In this document: positions 7,170 to 13,091 of the stretch, one piece after another
How the letters are laid out: every line of letters begins with the position of its first letter
How positions within the stretch are numbered: the first letter of the stretch is position 1
Source: Nitrospirota bacterium
GTDB lineage: Bacteria > Nitrospirota > Thermodesulfovibrionia > Thermodesulfovibrionales > JdFR-85
Reading direction: 5' to 3'
Assembly (NCBI GenBank): GCA_003232715.1
Contig: QIJG01000331.1
Location: forward strand, 1-14,044
DNA length: 14,044 bases
Program-made: the position numbers and the translations under genes
Notes under the pieces: model-generated
Database searches by the model: none
What the model saw: only the letters and a program-made list of their open reading frames with translations
What the model was told of the DNA's origin: nothing

Positions 7170-8041
7170 TCATGGTAAGTTCTCACTCAGACACCAAAAC
7201 TGTTTTTAAGGCACTGGAGCTGGGAGCCGTGGACTTCATTGCAAAACCAACCAGAAAGGCATCGCTTGAGCTTCAAAATATTGAAAACGACCTGTTGGCA
7301 AAGATACGGAACATAGATGCCTCATCTCTGAACAAACTCAATAGAAACCTCCTGTCCATACCCGCAAAAAGACCATTGGATAAGGTTCCCACTTTTTCCT
7401 GTAAACTTCCGGACAGGATTGTTGCCATCGGGGCATCTACCGGAGGTCCTCAGGCACTTCAGTTAATCCTGACGGGAATGCCGGAAAATTTCCCGGCCCC
7501 GATAGTAATAAGCCAGCACATGCCCGGAGGATTCACCGGTTCATTCTCTGAAAGATTGAACAGACTCTCGGCAATAAGGGTTAAGGAGGCAGAGGACGAT
7601 GAACCACTTGAGCCCGGAAAGGCCCTGATATGTCCGGGGGGATGCCACCTCCTGCTGAAGACCGGGAGTGACAGGATTTATACGAGGCTTAAAAATGCTG
7701 ATGACAATGACAGATATGTGCCCTCTATTAACCTGATGATGGAATCGGTTGCAGAGATATTTAAAGACATGACTCTTGGCATTGTGCTCACCGGCATGGG
7801 GAATGACGGAACAAGGGGAATGGTGGAAATTTTCAGGCGGGGCGGTTATACTATTACCGAGTCTGAAGAGACTGCCGTTGTCTTCGGCATGCTTCGGCAT
7901 GCCCCGGGAGGTTATAAACGCAGGCGTTGCACAAAGGATCCTGCCCCTCAGGGATGTTTCCTCAGAACTTATAAAGGTTGTCATGAAAGAAAAATAAATC
8001 TCCCCCCTCCAGACGCAGCAAAGGTGATTATTTTCAATTGA
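7151..8041 (+). pseudogene. cheB: CheB methylesterase domain, 3' segment (authentic end at 7997)
   Basis: The rest of CheB continues from about 7166: VIMVSSHSDTKTVFKALELG and AVDFIAKPT complete the receiver, then comes a linker and the methylesterase domain. The catalytic triad motifs are all present: Ser in IGASTGGPQAL, His in SQHMPGGFTGSF and Asp in LTGMGNDGTRGM. After the Asp, a 10-bp tandem duplication at 7882-7901 shifts the frame. The conserved tail (VFGMPREVINAGVAQRILPL, then RDVSSELIKVVMKEK) lies in the frame ending at 7997, whereas the shifted frame runs to 8041 with an unrelated Arg/Cys/Pro-rich end. The net effect of the inferred 13-base deletion and the 10-base duplication is minus three, so the gene begins and ends in the same frame. 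The ATG at 7151 lacks a convincing Shine-Dalgarno. Real damage and assembly error are both possible. Confidence 0.85.
7882..7901 (+). repeat. 10-bp tandem duplication breaking the cheB 3' end
   Basis: CTTCGGCATG occurs twice in a row (7882-7891, 7892-7901). With one copy the reading is V-F-G-M-P-R-E-V-I-N, the usual conserved CheB C-terminal motif; with two, translation shifts by one base and the motif is lost. It is the second small tandem duplication with a frame effect in this operon. Confidence 0.95.
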
Positions 8042-8058
8042 AAGGAAACTAAATTAAC

Positions 8059-8886
8059 ATGGATAAGGATAAGGAACCCGGCATCCTGAAAAAGGCAGAC
8101 GAGTTTTTACAGATCTTCAAAAAGGGGGAGGAATTTACCAGGAACCTCCTTAAGGAGAACGAAGACCTCAGGTTCAGGATTGCAGAACTTGAAGAAGCCC
8201 ATGCGCAGGGTTCCAATGCGGCAAAGATAAGGAATTATGAAGACCATATCAAAATGCTTGAAGATGAGAGAGAGTCCCTGAAGGAAAGGTTCAGGAAAGT
8301 TGAGACGGAGAACAGGGACTTTGCACAGAAATACGTGCTTGTAGCTGAAGAAAACAATAACCTTGCCAATATGTATGTAGCAAGTTACCAACTCCACTCA
8401 ACACTCGATTATGAAGAAGTCTTGAAGATAGTCCTTGAAATCATAATTAACCTGATAGGCGCAAAAAAGTTTTCTGTAATGTTAATCGACAAAAAACTCG
8501 AAAAGTTAGAATCAATTGCCTCAGAGGGTATCGGCATGGACAATACTGCAAAAATTCCAGTAGACAAGGGAGTTATAGGAGAAGTGGTCAGGGAAGGGAA
8601 AAGTTACTTTTCAGATGAATCGATTCACACGGAATCAGAGGACCCCGCAAAACCCATTGTATGTATATCTCTCAAGATCAAAGAGCATGTGATTGGTGTG
8701 ATTGCAATTTATTCCTTCCTTAACCATAAGACCGGGTTCTCCAATGTTGATTACGAACTATTCAATCTTCTGGCAGGCCATGCAGCCACTGCCATATTTT
8801 CATCCCGGTTATACATCCGGTCTGAGAGGGAGTTCACAACTATCCAGAACTTCCTTGAACTTCTGAAGGGAAAACCAACGCAATAA
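8059..8886 (+). CDS. Coiled-coil plus GAF domain protein in the che operon
   Basis: The 275-residue protein has no signal peptide or membrane segment. Residues of about 20-105 are charged and heptad-patterned (ENEDLRFRIAELEEAHAQ, MLEDERESLKERFRKVETE), suggesting a coiled coil that dimerises it. Residues of about 112-252 match a GAF domain: STLDYEEVLKIVLEIIINLI, GAKKFSVMLIDKK, IPVDKGVIGEVVREGKSYF, ISLKIKEHVIGVIAIYS and FNLLAGHAATAIFSSRLY. GAF domains bind small molecules such as cyclic nucleotides, haem or amino acids, or mediate contacts; the ligand here cannot be told. There is no attached kinase, cyclase or HD-GYP output, so it probably works through protein contacts. The ATG at 8059 is preceded by AAAGGAAA at a slightly long spacing. 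It sits between cheB and cheY, and its stop is 10 bases from the cheY start. Confidence 0.87.
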   Translation: MDKDKEPGILKKADEFLQIFKKGEEFTRNLLKENEDLRFRIAELEEAHAQGSNAAKIRNYEDHIKMLEDERESLKERFRKVETENRDFAQKYVLVAEENNNLANMYVASYQLHSTLDYEEVLKIVLEIIINLIGAKKFSVMLIDKKLEKLESIASEGIGMDNTAKIPVDKGVIGEVVREGKSYFSDESIHTESEDPAKPIVCISLKIKEHVIGVIAIYSFLNHKTGFSNVDYELFNLLAGHAATAIFSSRLYIRSEREFTTIQNFLELLKGKPTQ

Positions 8887-8896
8887 AGGAGGGGGA

Positions 8897-9268
8897 ATGC
8901 CATCTATCCTCGTAGTTGAAGATTCACCAACAATGAGACAACTTATAAGCTTCGCCATGCGAAGAATCCCCGGGTCAAAGGTTATAGAAGCCACCGACGG
9001 AGTTGACGCCCTTAAAAAGCTGTCAGCAGAAAAGGCCGATATTATCCTTGCCGATATAAACATGCCTGTAATGGATGGTCTGAAACTGGTAAGTCTTGTA
9101 AGGGGAAGTTCGGAATTCAGGGATATACCCATAATAATAATAACTACCGAGGGGGCTGAGGAGGATAGGGAAAAGGCAATGGCATTAGGAGCCGATGCCT
9201 ATCTTTCAAAACCCATACAGACTCAGGAACTGATTAATCTGGTAACACATCAGCTTGACAAGAGGTAG
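8897..9268 (+). CDS. cheY: CheY-like single-domain response regulator
   Basis: The 123-residue receiver has no output domain. All receiver landmarks are present: acidic pair E8/D9 (ILVVEDSPTMRQ), phospho-acceptor D53 in ILADINMPVMDG, T83 in IIIITTEGAEED and K105 in AYLSKPI. In a che operon such a protein is phosphorylated by CheA and either binds the flagellar switch or another motility target, or acts as a phosphate sink. A strong Shine-Dalgarno (AAAGGAGGGGG) lies just before the ATG. It is the last gene of the operon; only two bases separate its stop from the stop of the convergent rlmN. Confidence 0.93.
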   Translation: MPSILVVEDSPTMRQLISFAMRRIPGSKVIEATDGVDALKKLSAEKADIILADINMPVMDGLKLVSLVRGSSEFRDIPIIIITTEGAEEDREKAMALGADAYLSKPIQTQELINLVTHQLDKR

Positions 9269-9270
9269 TT

Positions 9271-10314
9271 TCAAACACATTGGCAGGATATCCCTGCCCG
9301 TGTATAAAACCCCCTTAACTGACCACAGGCTGCCAGTATATCCCCGCCCTTACTCTTCCTCACTATAGCTGTAAGGCCTCCTGCCTGTAACAGACTCCTG
9401 AAAAACTGCACCCTTTCCTCCTGAGGCCTCCTGAACTCAGCCCCTTCATAGGGATTAAAGGGTATGAGATTAATTTTTGAAGGGATGCCCCTGAGAAGAC
9501 GCACAAGCCTGCCGGCATCCCCGGAGGAGTCATTAAGACCTTCAAACAGTATATACTCGAACGTTATCCTCCTGCGCGGCTCAAGGGGATACTCCCTGCA
9601 TGCCCGCATGAGTGCCCTGACAGGATAGCGCCTGTTAACAGGCATTATATACTCTCTCACATTATCAGTTGTGGCATTTAGTGATACGGCAAGGTTTACA
9701 GCCGGAGTAAGGGTTGCCAATCTCTTTATTCCGGGAACAACACCAGAGGTCGAGACCGTAATCCTCCTTTTGGATATCTTTAACAGACTGTTCATCCTCT
9801 TAAGGGCATGAGAGACATTATCAAGGTTATTCATAGGTTCTCCCATCCCCATAAAGACAATATTTGTAGTCATCCGTGGTCCGATTAATCTCTGTGCCGC
9901 TATCACCTGATCCACTATTTCATGGGCCTGGAGGTTTCTGATAAACCCCATCTTCCCGGTGAGACAGAACCTGCAACCCATTGCACAGCCAATCTGGGAA
10001 GAGACACACAGTGTAAGTCTGTCACCATCAGGTATTAAAACAGCCTCAATGGCTTCGCCATCATCAAGCCCGAAAAGGAACTTTTCGGTCCCGTCAATTG
10101 ACACCCTGCGGTCAAGGAGTTTGAGATTACTGATACAGGCTATCTTTGAAAGCCTCTCCCTTAGCGCTTTCGACAGTTCTGTTATGTCCTGTATATGGAG
10201 GGCCCTTTTCTCATACATCCGGTAAAGGAGTTGTTTCACCCTGAAGGAGGGAAGGTCAAGAGAGAGGAGAAACCCGGTGAGTTCCTCCTCTGAAAGTGCC
10301 TTAAGGTTAACCAT
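9271..10314 (-). CDS. rlmN: RlmN, dual-specificity radical SAM RNA methyltransferase
   Basis: RlmN methylates C2 of adenosine 2503 in 23S rRNA (and A37 of some tRNAs), using S-adenosylmethionine twice. The 347-residue protein has the radical-SAM cluster cysteines C110, C114 and C117 (GCAMGCRFCLTGKMGF), FMGMGEPMNN at about 154-163, and the two mechanistic cysteines expected for RlmN: C103 in LCVSSQIGC and C330 in DILAACGQL. The approach to C330 reads RKSKGGDI where RKTRGDDI-like sequences are common. After GQLRG there are 12 extra residues (FYTRAGISCQCV), encoded by the stretch that forms the hairpin near the cheY end. The ATG at 10314 has no Shine-Dalgarno and an in-frame stop lies two codons upstream, so this start is fixed but unusual. 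It may be transcribed together with metK, 111 bases upstream. Confidence 0.95.
   Translation of the reverse strand: MVNLKALSEEELTGFLLSLDLPSFRVKQLLYRMYEKRALHIQDITELSKALRERLSKIACISNLKLLDRRVSIDGTEKFLFGLDDGEAIEAVLIPDGDRLTLCVSSQIGCAMGCRFCLTGKMGFIRNLQAHEIVDQVIAAQRLIGPRMTTNIVFMGMGEPMNNLDNVSHALKRMNSLLKISKRRITVSTSGVVPGIKRLATLTPAVNLAVSLNATTDNVREYIMPVNRRYPVRALMRACREYPLEPRRRITFEYILFEGLNDSSGDAGRLVRLLRGIPSKINLIPFNPYEGAEFRRPQEERVQFFRSLLQAGGLTAIVRKSKGGDILAACGQLRGFYTRAGISCQCV
9282..9298. other. GC-rich hairpin at the cheY/rlmN convergence
   Basis: GGCAGG (9282-9287) and CCTGCC (9293-9298) are perfect inverted arms around an ATATC loop, 14 bases past the cheY stop and inside the last codons of rlmN. No T-run follows on the plus strand and only a weak T-rich stretch on the minus strand, so it is not a classical intrinsic terminator. 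It could still slow polymerase or protect the 3' ends of two converging transcripts. Confidence 0.35.
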
Positions 10315-10323
10315 AAATTATTA

Positions 10324-10346
10324 ATTACTGACCCGAATCCAGTAAT
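10324..10346 (-). promoter_or_regulatory. Inverted repeat just upstream of rlmN
   Basis: ATTACTG (10324-10330) and CAGTAAT (10340-10346) are perfect 7-base inverted arms around a 9-base spacer, ending 10 bases before the rlmN start. In RNA it would be a hairpin where a ribosome would normally bind; in DNA it could be an operator. No Shine-Dalgarno sequence exists here, which makes the hairpin worth noting. Function is unknown. Confidence 0.35.
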
Positions 10347-10425
10347 AAAAAGCCTTACTTATCGGAAAGAAGCAATATTGTCTTTACTCCATTATTCCGT
10401 TACTCCAAACCTATCTATCCTTCTT

Positions 10426-11577
10426 TTATAGCCCTGCCTGCTTTCTCAGGGTCTCGGCGCGGTCGGTCTTTTCCCAGGTAAAATCATCATCATTCCTGCC
10501 GAAGTGACCGTAAACAGCGGTTTTCTTATAAATCGGCCTTCTCAGGTCAAGGGTCTCCATAATCCCCTTTGGTGTCAGGTCAAAGTTCTTTCTCACAAGC
10601 GTAACGATATCCTGATAGGGAATCTTTTCAGTACCAAATCCGTCAACGAGGATGGATACCGGCTCAGGAATACCGATGGCATAAGCAATCTGGACCTCTG
10701 CCCTGTCAGCAAGACCTGCAGCTACAATGTTTTTGGCAATATAGCGCGCCATGTAAGCCCCTGAACGGTCCACCTTTGTCGGGTCTTTACCTGAAAAACA
10801 ACCCCCGCCATGCCTGGAAACCCCTCCATAGGTGTCAACGATTATCTTTCTGCCCGTCAGCCCCGTATCACCCATGGGGCCACCAACAACAAATCTGCCG
10901 GTTGGATTAATATGATATTTTATATTCTCTTCATCAAGAAGTTCATTAGGCACAGCAGGTTTTATTACCTTCTCTATAAGATCCTCTCTTATCTCTTTGA
11001 GCGTCACGTCAGGGTTATGCTGTGTTGAAACCACTATAGAATCAATCCTGCAGGGTTTGCCATCCCTGTATTCAATGGTCACCTGGGTCTTCCCGTCCGG
11101 TCTCAGATAGCCAAGTATATCCTTTTTTCTCACCTCTGAAAGCCTTCTGGCAAATTTGTGGGCAAGCATAATGGGAAGCGGCATCAGTTCAGGAGTTTCG
11201 TTACATGCAAAACCAAACATGAGTCCCTGATCTCCGGCACCCCCCGTATCCACTCCCATCGCTATATCACCTGATTGACGGTCAATCGCTGTAACTACGG
11301 CACAGGTCTCATAATCAAATCCGTATTTCGCCCTTGTATACCCGATATCTTTTATGGTCTCCCTGACAAGCTCAGGTATATGGACATAACAGTTTGTGGT
11401 GATCTCGCCTGAAACAAAGACAAGACCGGTTGTCGTAAGCGTTTCACAGGCAACCCTGCCATAGGGGTCCTCTGAAAGTATAGCATCCAGGATTGCATCG
11501 GATATCTGATCGGCAATCTTGTCAGGATGCCCCTCTGTTACTGATTCAGAAGTAAAAAAATAGTTCTTTCTCGGCAT
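10426..11577 (-). CDS. metK: MetK, S-adenosylmethionine synthetase
   Basis: MetK makes S-adenosylmethionine from methionine and ATP in the cytoplasm and is essential in most bacteria. The 383-residue length is typical. Landmarks are the N-terminal FTSESVTEGHPDKIADQISD with the catalytic GHPDK (16-20), the signature GAGDQGLMFG at 113-122, GGPMGDTGLTGRKIIVDTYG at about 232-251, and the phosphate-binding loop GGGCFSGKDPTKVDRS at 257-272. The loop has Cys260 where Ala is usual, a mild change next to the active site. The C-terminus (GHFGRNDDDFTWEKTD) is normal. A very strong Shine-Dalgarno (GGGAGGTGAG on the minus strand, 11581-11590) precedes the ATG at 11577. Upstream lies a long untranslated leader with a terminator-like hairpin, suggesting attenuation control. 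SAM feeds CheR and RlmN, but adjacency to them may be coincidence. Confidence 0.97.
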   Translation of the reverse strand: MPRKNYFFTSESVTEGHPDKIADQISDAILDAILSEDPYGRVACETLTTTGLVFVSGEITTNCYVHIPELVRETIKDIGYTRAKYGFDYETCAVVTAIDRQSGDIAMGVDTGGAGDQGLMFGFACNETPELMPLPIMLAHKFARRLSEVRKKDILGYLRPDGKTQVTIEYRDGKPCRIDSIVVSTQHNPDVTLKEIREDLIEKVIKPAVPNELLDEENIKYHINPTGRFVVGGPMGDTGLTGRKIIVDTYGGVSRHGGGCFSGKDPTKVDRSGAYMARYIAKNIVAAGLADRAEVQIAYAIGIPEPVSILVDGFGTEKIPYQDIVTLVRKNFDLTPKGIMETLDLRRPIYKKTAVYGHFGRNDDDFTWEKTDRAETLRKQAGL

Positions 11578-11629
11578 AATCTCACCTCCCTGAATGAAAA
11601 TATTGGTATAGTATTCTAAACGTTTATAG

Positions 11630-11674
11630 TCAAAAAATAAAAGAGAAAACTCTGATGACGAGTTTTTTGACCAT
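11630..11674 (-). CDS. Possible 14-codon leader peptide ahead of metK
   Basis: On the minus strand AAGGAG lies four bases before an ATG at 11674, opening a reading frame MVKKLVIRVFSFIF that stops at 11630. It spans the whole terminator-like hairpin, the layout of an attenuation leader peptide. It contains no Met codon besides the start, so simple methionine-codon attenuation is not suggested. Such a short frame may be chance; the ribosome-binding site is the main support. Confidence 0.3.
   Translation of the reverse strand: MVKKLVIRVFSFIF
11631..11668 (-). terminator. Intrinsic terminator or attenuator in the metK leader
   Basis: Reading the minus strand, AAAACTC, a 7-base GTCATCA loop and GAGTTTT form a perfect 7-bp stem (11666-11646), followed directly by CTCTTTTATTTTTTG. 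The stem is AT-rich but the T-rich tail is good. It lies about 55 bases before the metK start and after the promoter at 11771-11799, so it would cut off metK transcription unless an alternative fold or ribosome prevents it. The T residues on the other strand (11663-11668) might give weak termination in the plus direction too. Confidence 0.55.
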
Positions 11675-11766
11675 TCTGCTCCTTGCTGTACAACAATCGT
11701 TCTACTTTCTCCACTGTGCTCTCACATAGCCTTCCAGCTCTTCCTGAGGCCGCCAAGCCCTTACAT
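11631..11766 (-). ncRNA. Unidentified metK 5' leader RNA (candidate riboswitch, attenuator or small RNA)
   Basis: A transcript from the promoter at 11771-11799 would run about 135 bases to the terminator-like hairpin, then about 55 more to metK. The RNA begins with a GC-richer block (GGGCTTGGCGGCCTCAGG at about 11761-11743) quite unlike the AT-rich flanks, and contains a small hairpin candidate TGTG-AGAG-CACA (about 11726-11715) and a near-palindrome TTGTTGTACAGCAA (about 11697-11684). I do not see the conserved core of the SAM-I riboswitch, nor 6S or SRP RNA hallmarks. SAM-responsive control of metK is common, so a regulatory leader is plausible, but the class is unknown to me. Confidence 0.4.
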
Positions 11767-11770
11767 TCAA

Positions 11771-11799
11771 ATATTATTATATTATTATATTTTTGTCAA
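11771..11799 (-). promoter_or_regulatory. Sigma-70-type promoter for metK leader
   Basis: On the minus strand TTGACA (11799-11794) is a perfect -35 box and TAATAT (11776-11771) a good -10 box, with a 17-base spacer. The predicted start is near 11764-11767. The spacer and -10 lie in an ATTATT-rich stretch that offers several other -10-like hexamers, so the exact -10 could differ by a few bases. Confidence 0.65.
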
Positions 11800-11867
11800 G
11801 TACAATTTAAAACAAGGGAAGTTCCGCACAACAGCCTGAAAAGCCCTGCTACCCTACCGGGATATAG

Positions 11868-11888
11868 CATTATATGTTATCATTATAT
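11868..11888 (+). repeat. Direct repeat CATTATAT, 13-base period, upstream of the stress-protein operon
   Basis: CATTATAT occurs at 11868-11875 and 11881-11888. Repeats spaced by little more than one helical turn can be operator half-sites for a dimeric regulator such as an OmpR-family protein, one of which is encoded at 12414. AT-rich context makes a chance match quite possible. I found no convincing -35/-10 pair for the plus strand in 11800-11957. Confidence 0.25.
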
Positions 11889-11902
11889 TAATTATTGTTG
11901 AT

Positions 11903-11913
11903 CCGGGTCCCGG
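11903..11913 (+). repeat. Short GC-rich inverted repeat
   Basis: CCGGG and CCCGG flank a single T, next to AT-rich DNA 45-55 bases before the universal stress protein start. The lack of a loop makes an RNA hairpin of the full length unlikely; a protein-binding palindrome is possible. The rest of 11800-11957 shows nothing else I can name. Confidence 0.25.
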
Positions 11914-11957
11914 GCAAAGAGCTGACAATACTCTGAAATAATCGCAGGAGGAATAGA

Positions 11958-12392
11958 ATGATGAAAAACACCATGGAAAAAATCCTAATCGCACATGATG
12001 GCTCAAAAAACTCGACCAAGGCCCTCAAGATAGCTGTAGAGATAGCGGTAAAGTTCGATTCAATACTCTACGTCCTTTCCGTTGTACCTGAATTACACCT
12101 TACCGAACTAACGGATTTCGACCGTCAGAGGATTATGGAAGCCCTTACCGAGGAGACGAACAAGACAATGGAAAAGGTAAGGAGCTCCCTGACCTCTCAC
12201 ACTATCGAACATAAAACACTTGTCAGACAGGGCGACCCTGCCGAGATAATCCTTGACACCGCAAAAAAGATGAAGGTCAACCTGATTGTTACAGGTTCCC
12301 ATGGACGTCACGGGGCCACCAGATTCCTGCTCGGCAGCGTTTCCTCAAAGGTTCTCGATCACGCACATTGTCCTGTTCTCGTGGTAAAATAG
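11958..12392 (+). CDS. Universal stress protein (UspA family, ATP-binding type)
   Basis: The 144-residue single-domain Usp fold starts with EKILIAHDGSKNSTKALKIA (the conserved Asp is D14) and ends with the nucleotide-binding motif G-2x-G-9x-G-S, seen as GSHGRHGATRFLLGSVSS at about residues 113-130, then HCPVLVVK. The motif puts it in the ATP-binding (MJ0577-like) group. Such proteins help survival under starvation, oxidative or other stress by mechanisms that vary. Two adjacent ATGs (11958, 11961) are possible starts; GCAGGAGGAAT upstream fits either. It is the first gene of a unit with the response regulator 21 bases downstream, so its expression may be controlled by that two-component system. 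Confidence 0.93.
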   Translation: MMKNTMEKILIAHDGSKNSTKALKIAVEIAVKFDSILYVLSVVPELHLTELTDFDRQRIMEALTEETNKTMEKVRSSLTSHTIEHKTLVRQGDPAEIILDTAKKMKVNLIVTGSHGRHGATRFLLGSVSSKVLDHAHCPVLVVK

Positions 12393-12413
12393 AATTATGG
12401 AGGAGGCCTTCCG

Positions 12414-13091
12414 ATGAAAATACTTGTGGTAGAAGATGAAGAAAACGTCGCTTCTTTCATAAAAACAGGGCTGGAAGAAGAATACTACAACGTAGATATC
12501 GCGACTAACGGAAAAGACGGTTTTCTGCTGGCAACATCAAATGACTACAACCTCATTATACTGGATGTAATGCTCCCTGAAATCGACGGATTAGACCTTT
12601 GCAGGCTGATCAGGATGAAGGGGATTCATACACCTGTCCTTATGCTCACTGCAAGGGAAGACAAGGTCAAGGGACTTGACAGCGGAGCTGACGATTATCT
12701 CACAAAACCTTTCTCTTTTGAAGAACTCCTCGCCCGAATAAGGGCTCTTGCAAGAAGGAGACAGTTTCCTGTTGAACCGCTCCGTTGCAGAGACCTCAAA
12801 ATTGACCCTGCAACAAGAAAAGTCACGAGGTCGGATAAGGAGATATACCTCAGACCAAAGGAATTTGCCCTCCTTGAATACCTCTTAAAGAACAAAAACA
12901 AGGTTCTCACACGCACCCAGATACTGCAGAATGTATGGGGATACAACTTTGATCCCAATACAAACGTGGTTGATGTGCATATTAATTTTCTAAGAGACAA
13001 AATCGACCGGGATTTTTCAAAAAAACTCATCCATACCGTACGCGGCATCGGTTATGTTATTAAAGAAAATGACTATAACCTTCAGGCATAA
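12414..13091 (+). CDS. OmpR/PhoB-family response regulator
   Basis: The 225-residue regulator has an N-terminal receiver (ILVVEDEENVASF, phospho-acceptor D51 in LIILDVMLPEIDG, T79 in MLTAREDK, K98 in YLTKPFSFEELL) and a C-terminal winged-helix DNA-binding domain at about 124-218 (YLRPKEFALLEYLLKNKNKV, VWGYNFDPNTNVVDVHINFL, HTVRGIGYVI). The sequence style is that of CusR/CopR-like regulators, which often answer to metals or envelope stress, but the signal cannot be read from the sequence. A good Shine-Dalgarno (GGAGGAGG) precedes the ATG. It overlaps the downstream kinase gene by 23 bases, which strongly suggests they are a cognate pair. Confidence 0.95.
   Translation: MKILVVEDEENVASFIKTGLEEEYYNVDIATNGKDGFLLATSNDYNLIILDVMLPEIDGLDLCRLIRMKGIHTPVLMLTAREDKVKGLDSGADDYLTKPFSFEELLARIRALARRRQFPVEPLRCRDLKIDPATRKVTRSDKEIYLRPKEFALLEYLLKNKNKVLTRTQILQNVWGYNFDPNTNVVDVHINFLRDKIDRDFSKKLIHTVRGIGYVIKENDYNLQA

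Noticed and set aside
7541..7984. 147-codon minus-strand frame opposite cheB
   Set aside because: The plus strand carries clear CheB catalytic motifs throughout; the minus frame has no domain signature or ribosome-binding site.
10384..10406. Direct repeat TTACTCC (10384-10390 and 10400-10406) between metK and rlmN
   Set aside because: Short, low-complexity and isolated; no further copies seen in the window, so no array or operator claim.
11578..11770. SAM-I (S-box) riboswitch upstream of metK
   Set aside because: The position is right, but the conserved core (for example GAGGGA...CUGGCCC and CGGCAACC-type segments) is not seen; a different class remains open.
11770..11792. ATTATT-rich stretch as a microsatellite or CRISPR-like repeat
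   Set aside because: Irregular, short and better explained as the -10/spacer region of the metK promoter.
11683..11901. 72-codon plus-strand frame in the metK-usp spacer
   Set aside because: It has no Shine-Dalgarno, crosses the AT-rich minus-strand promoter and its composition changes abruptly along its length.
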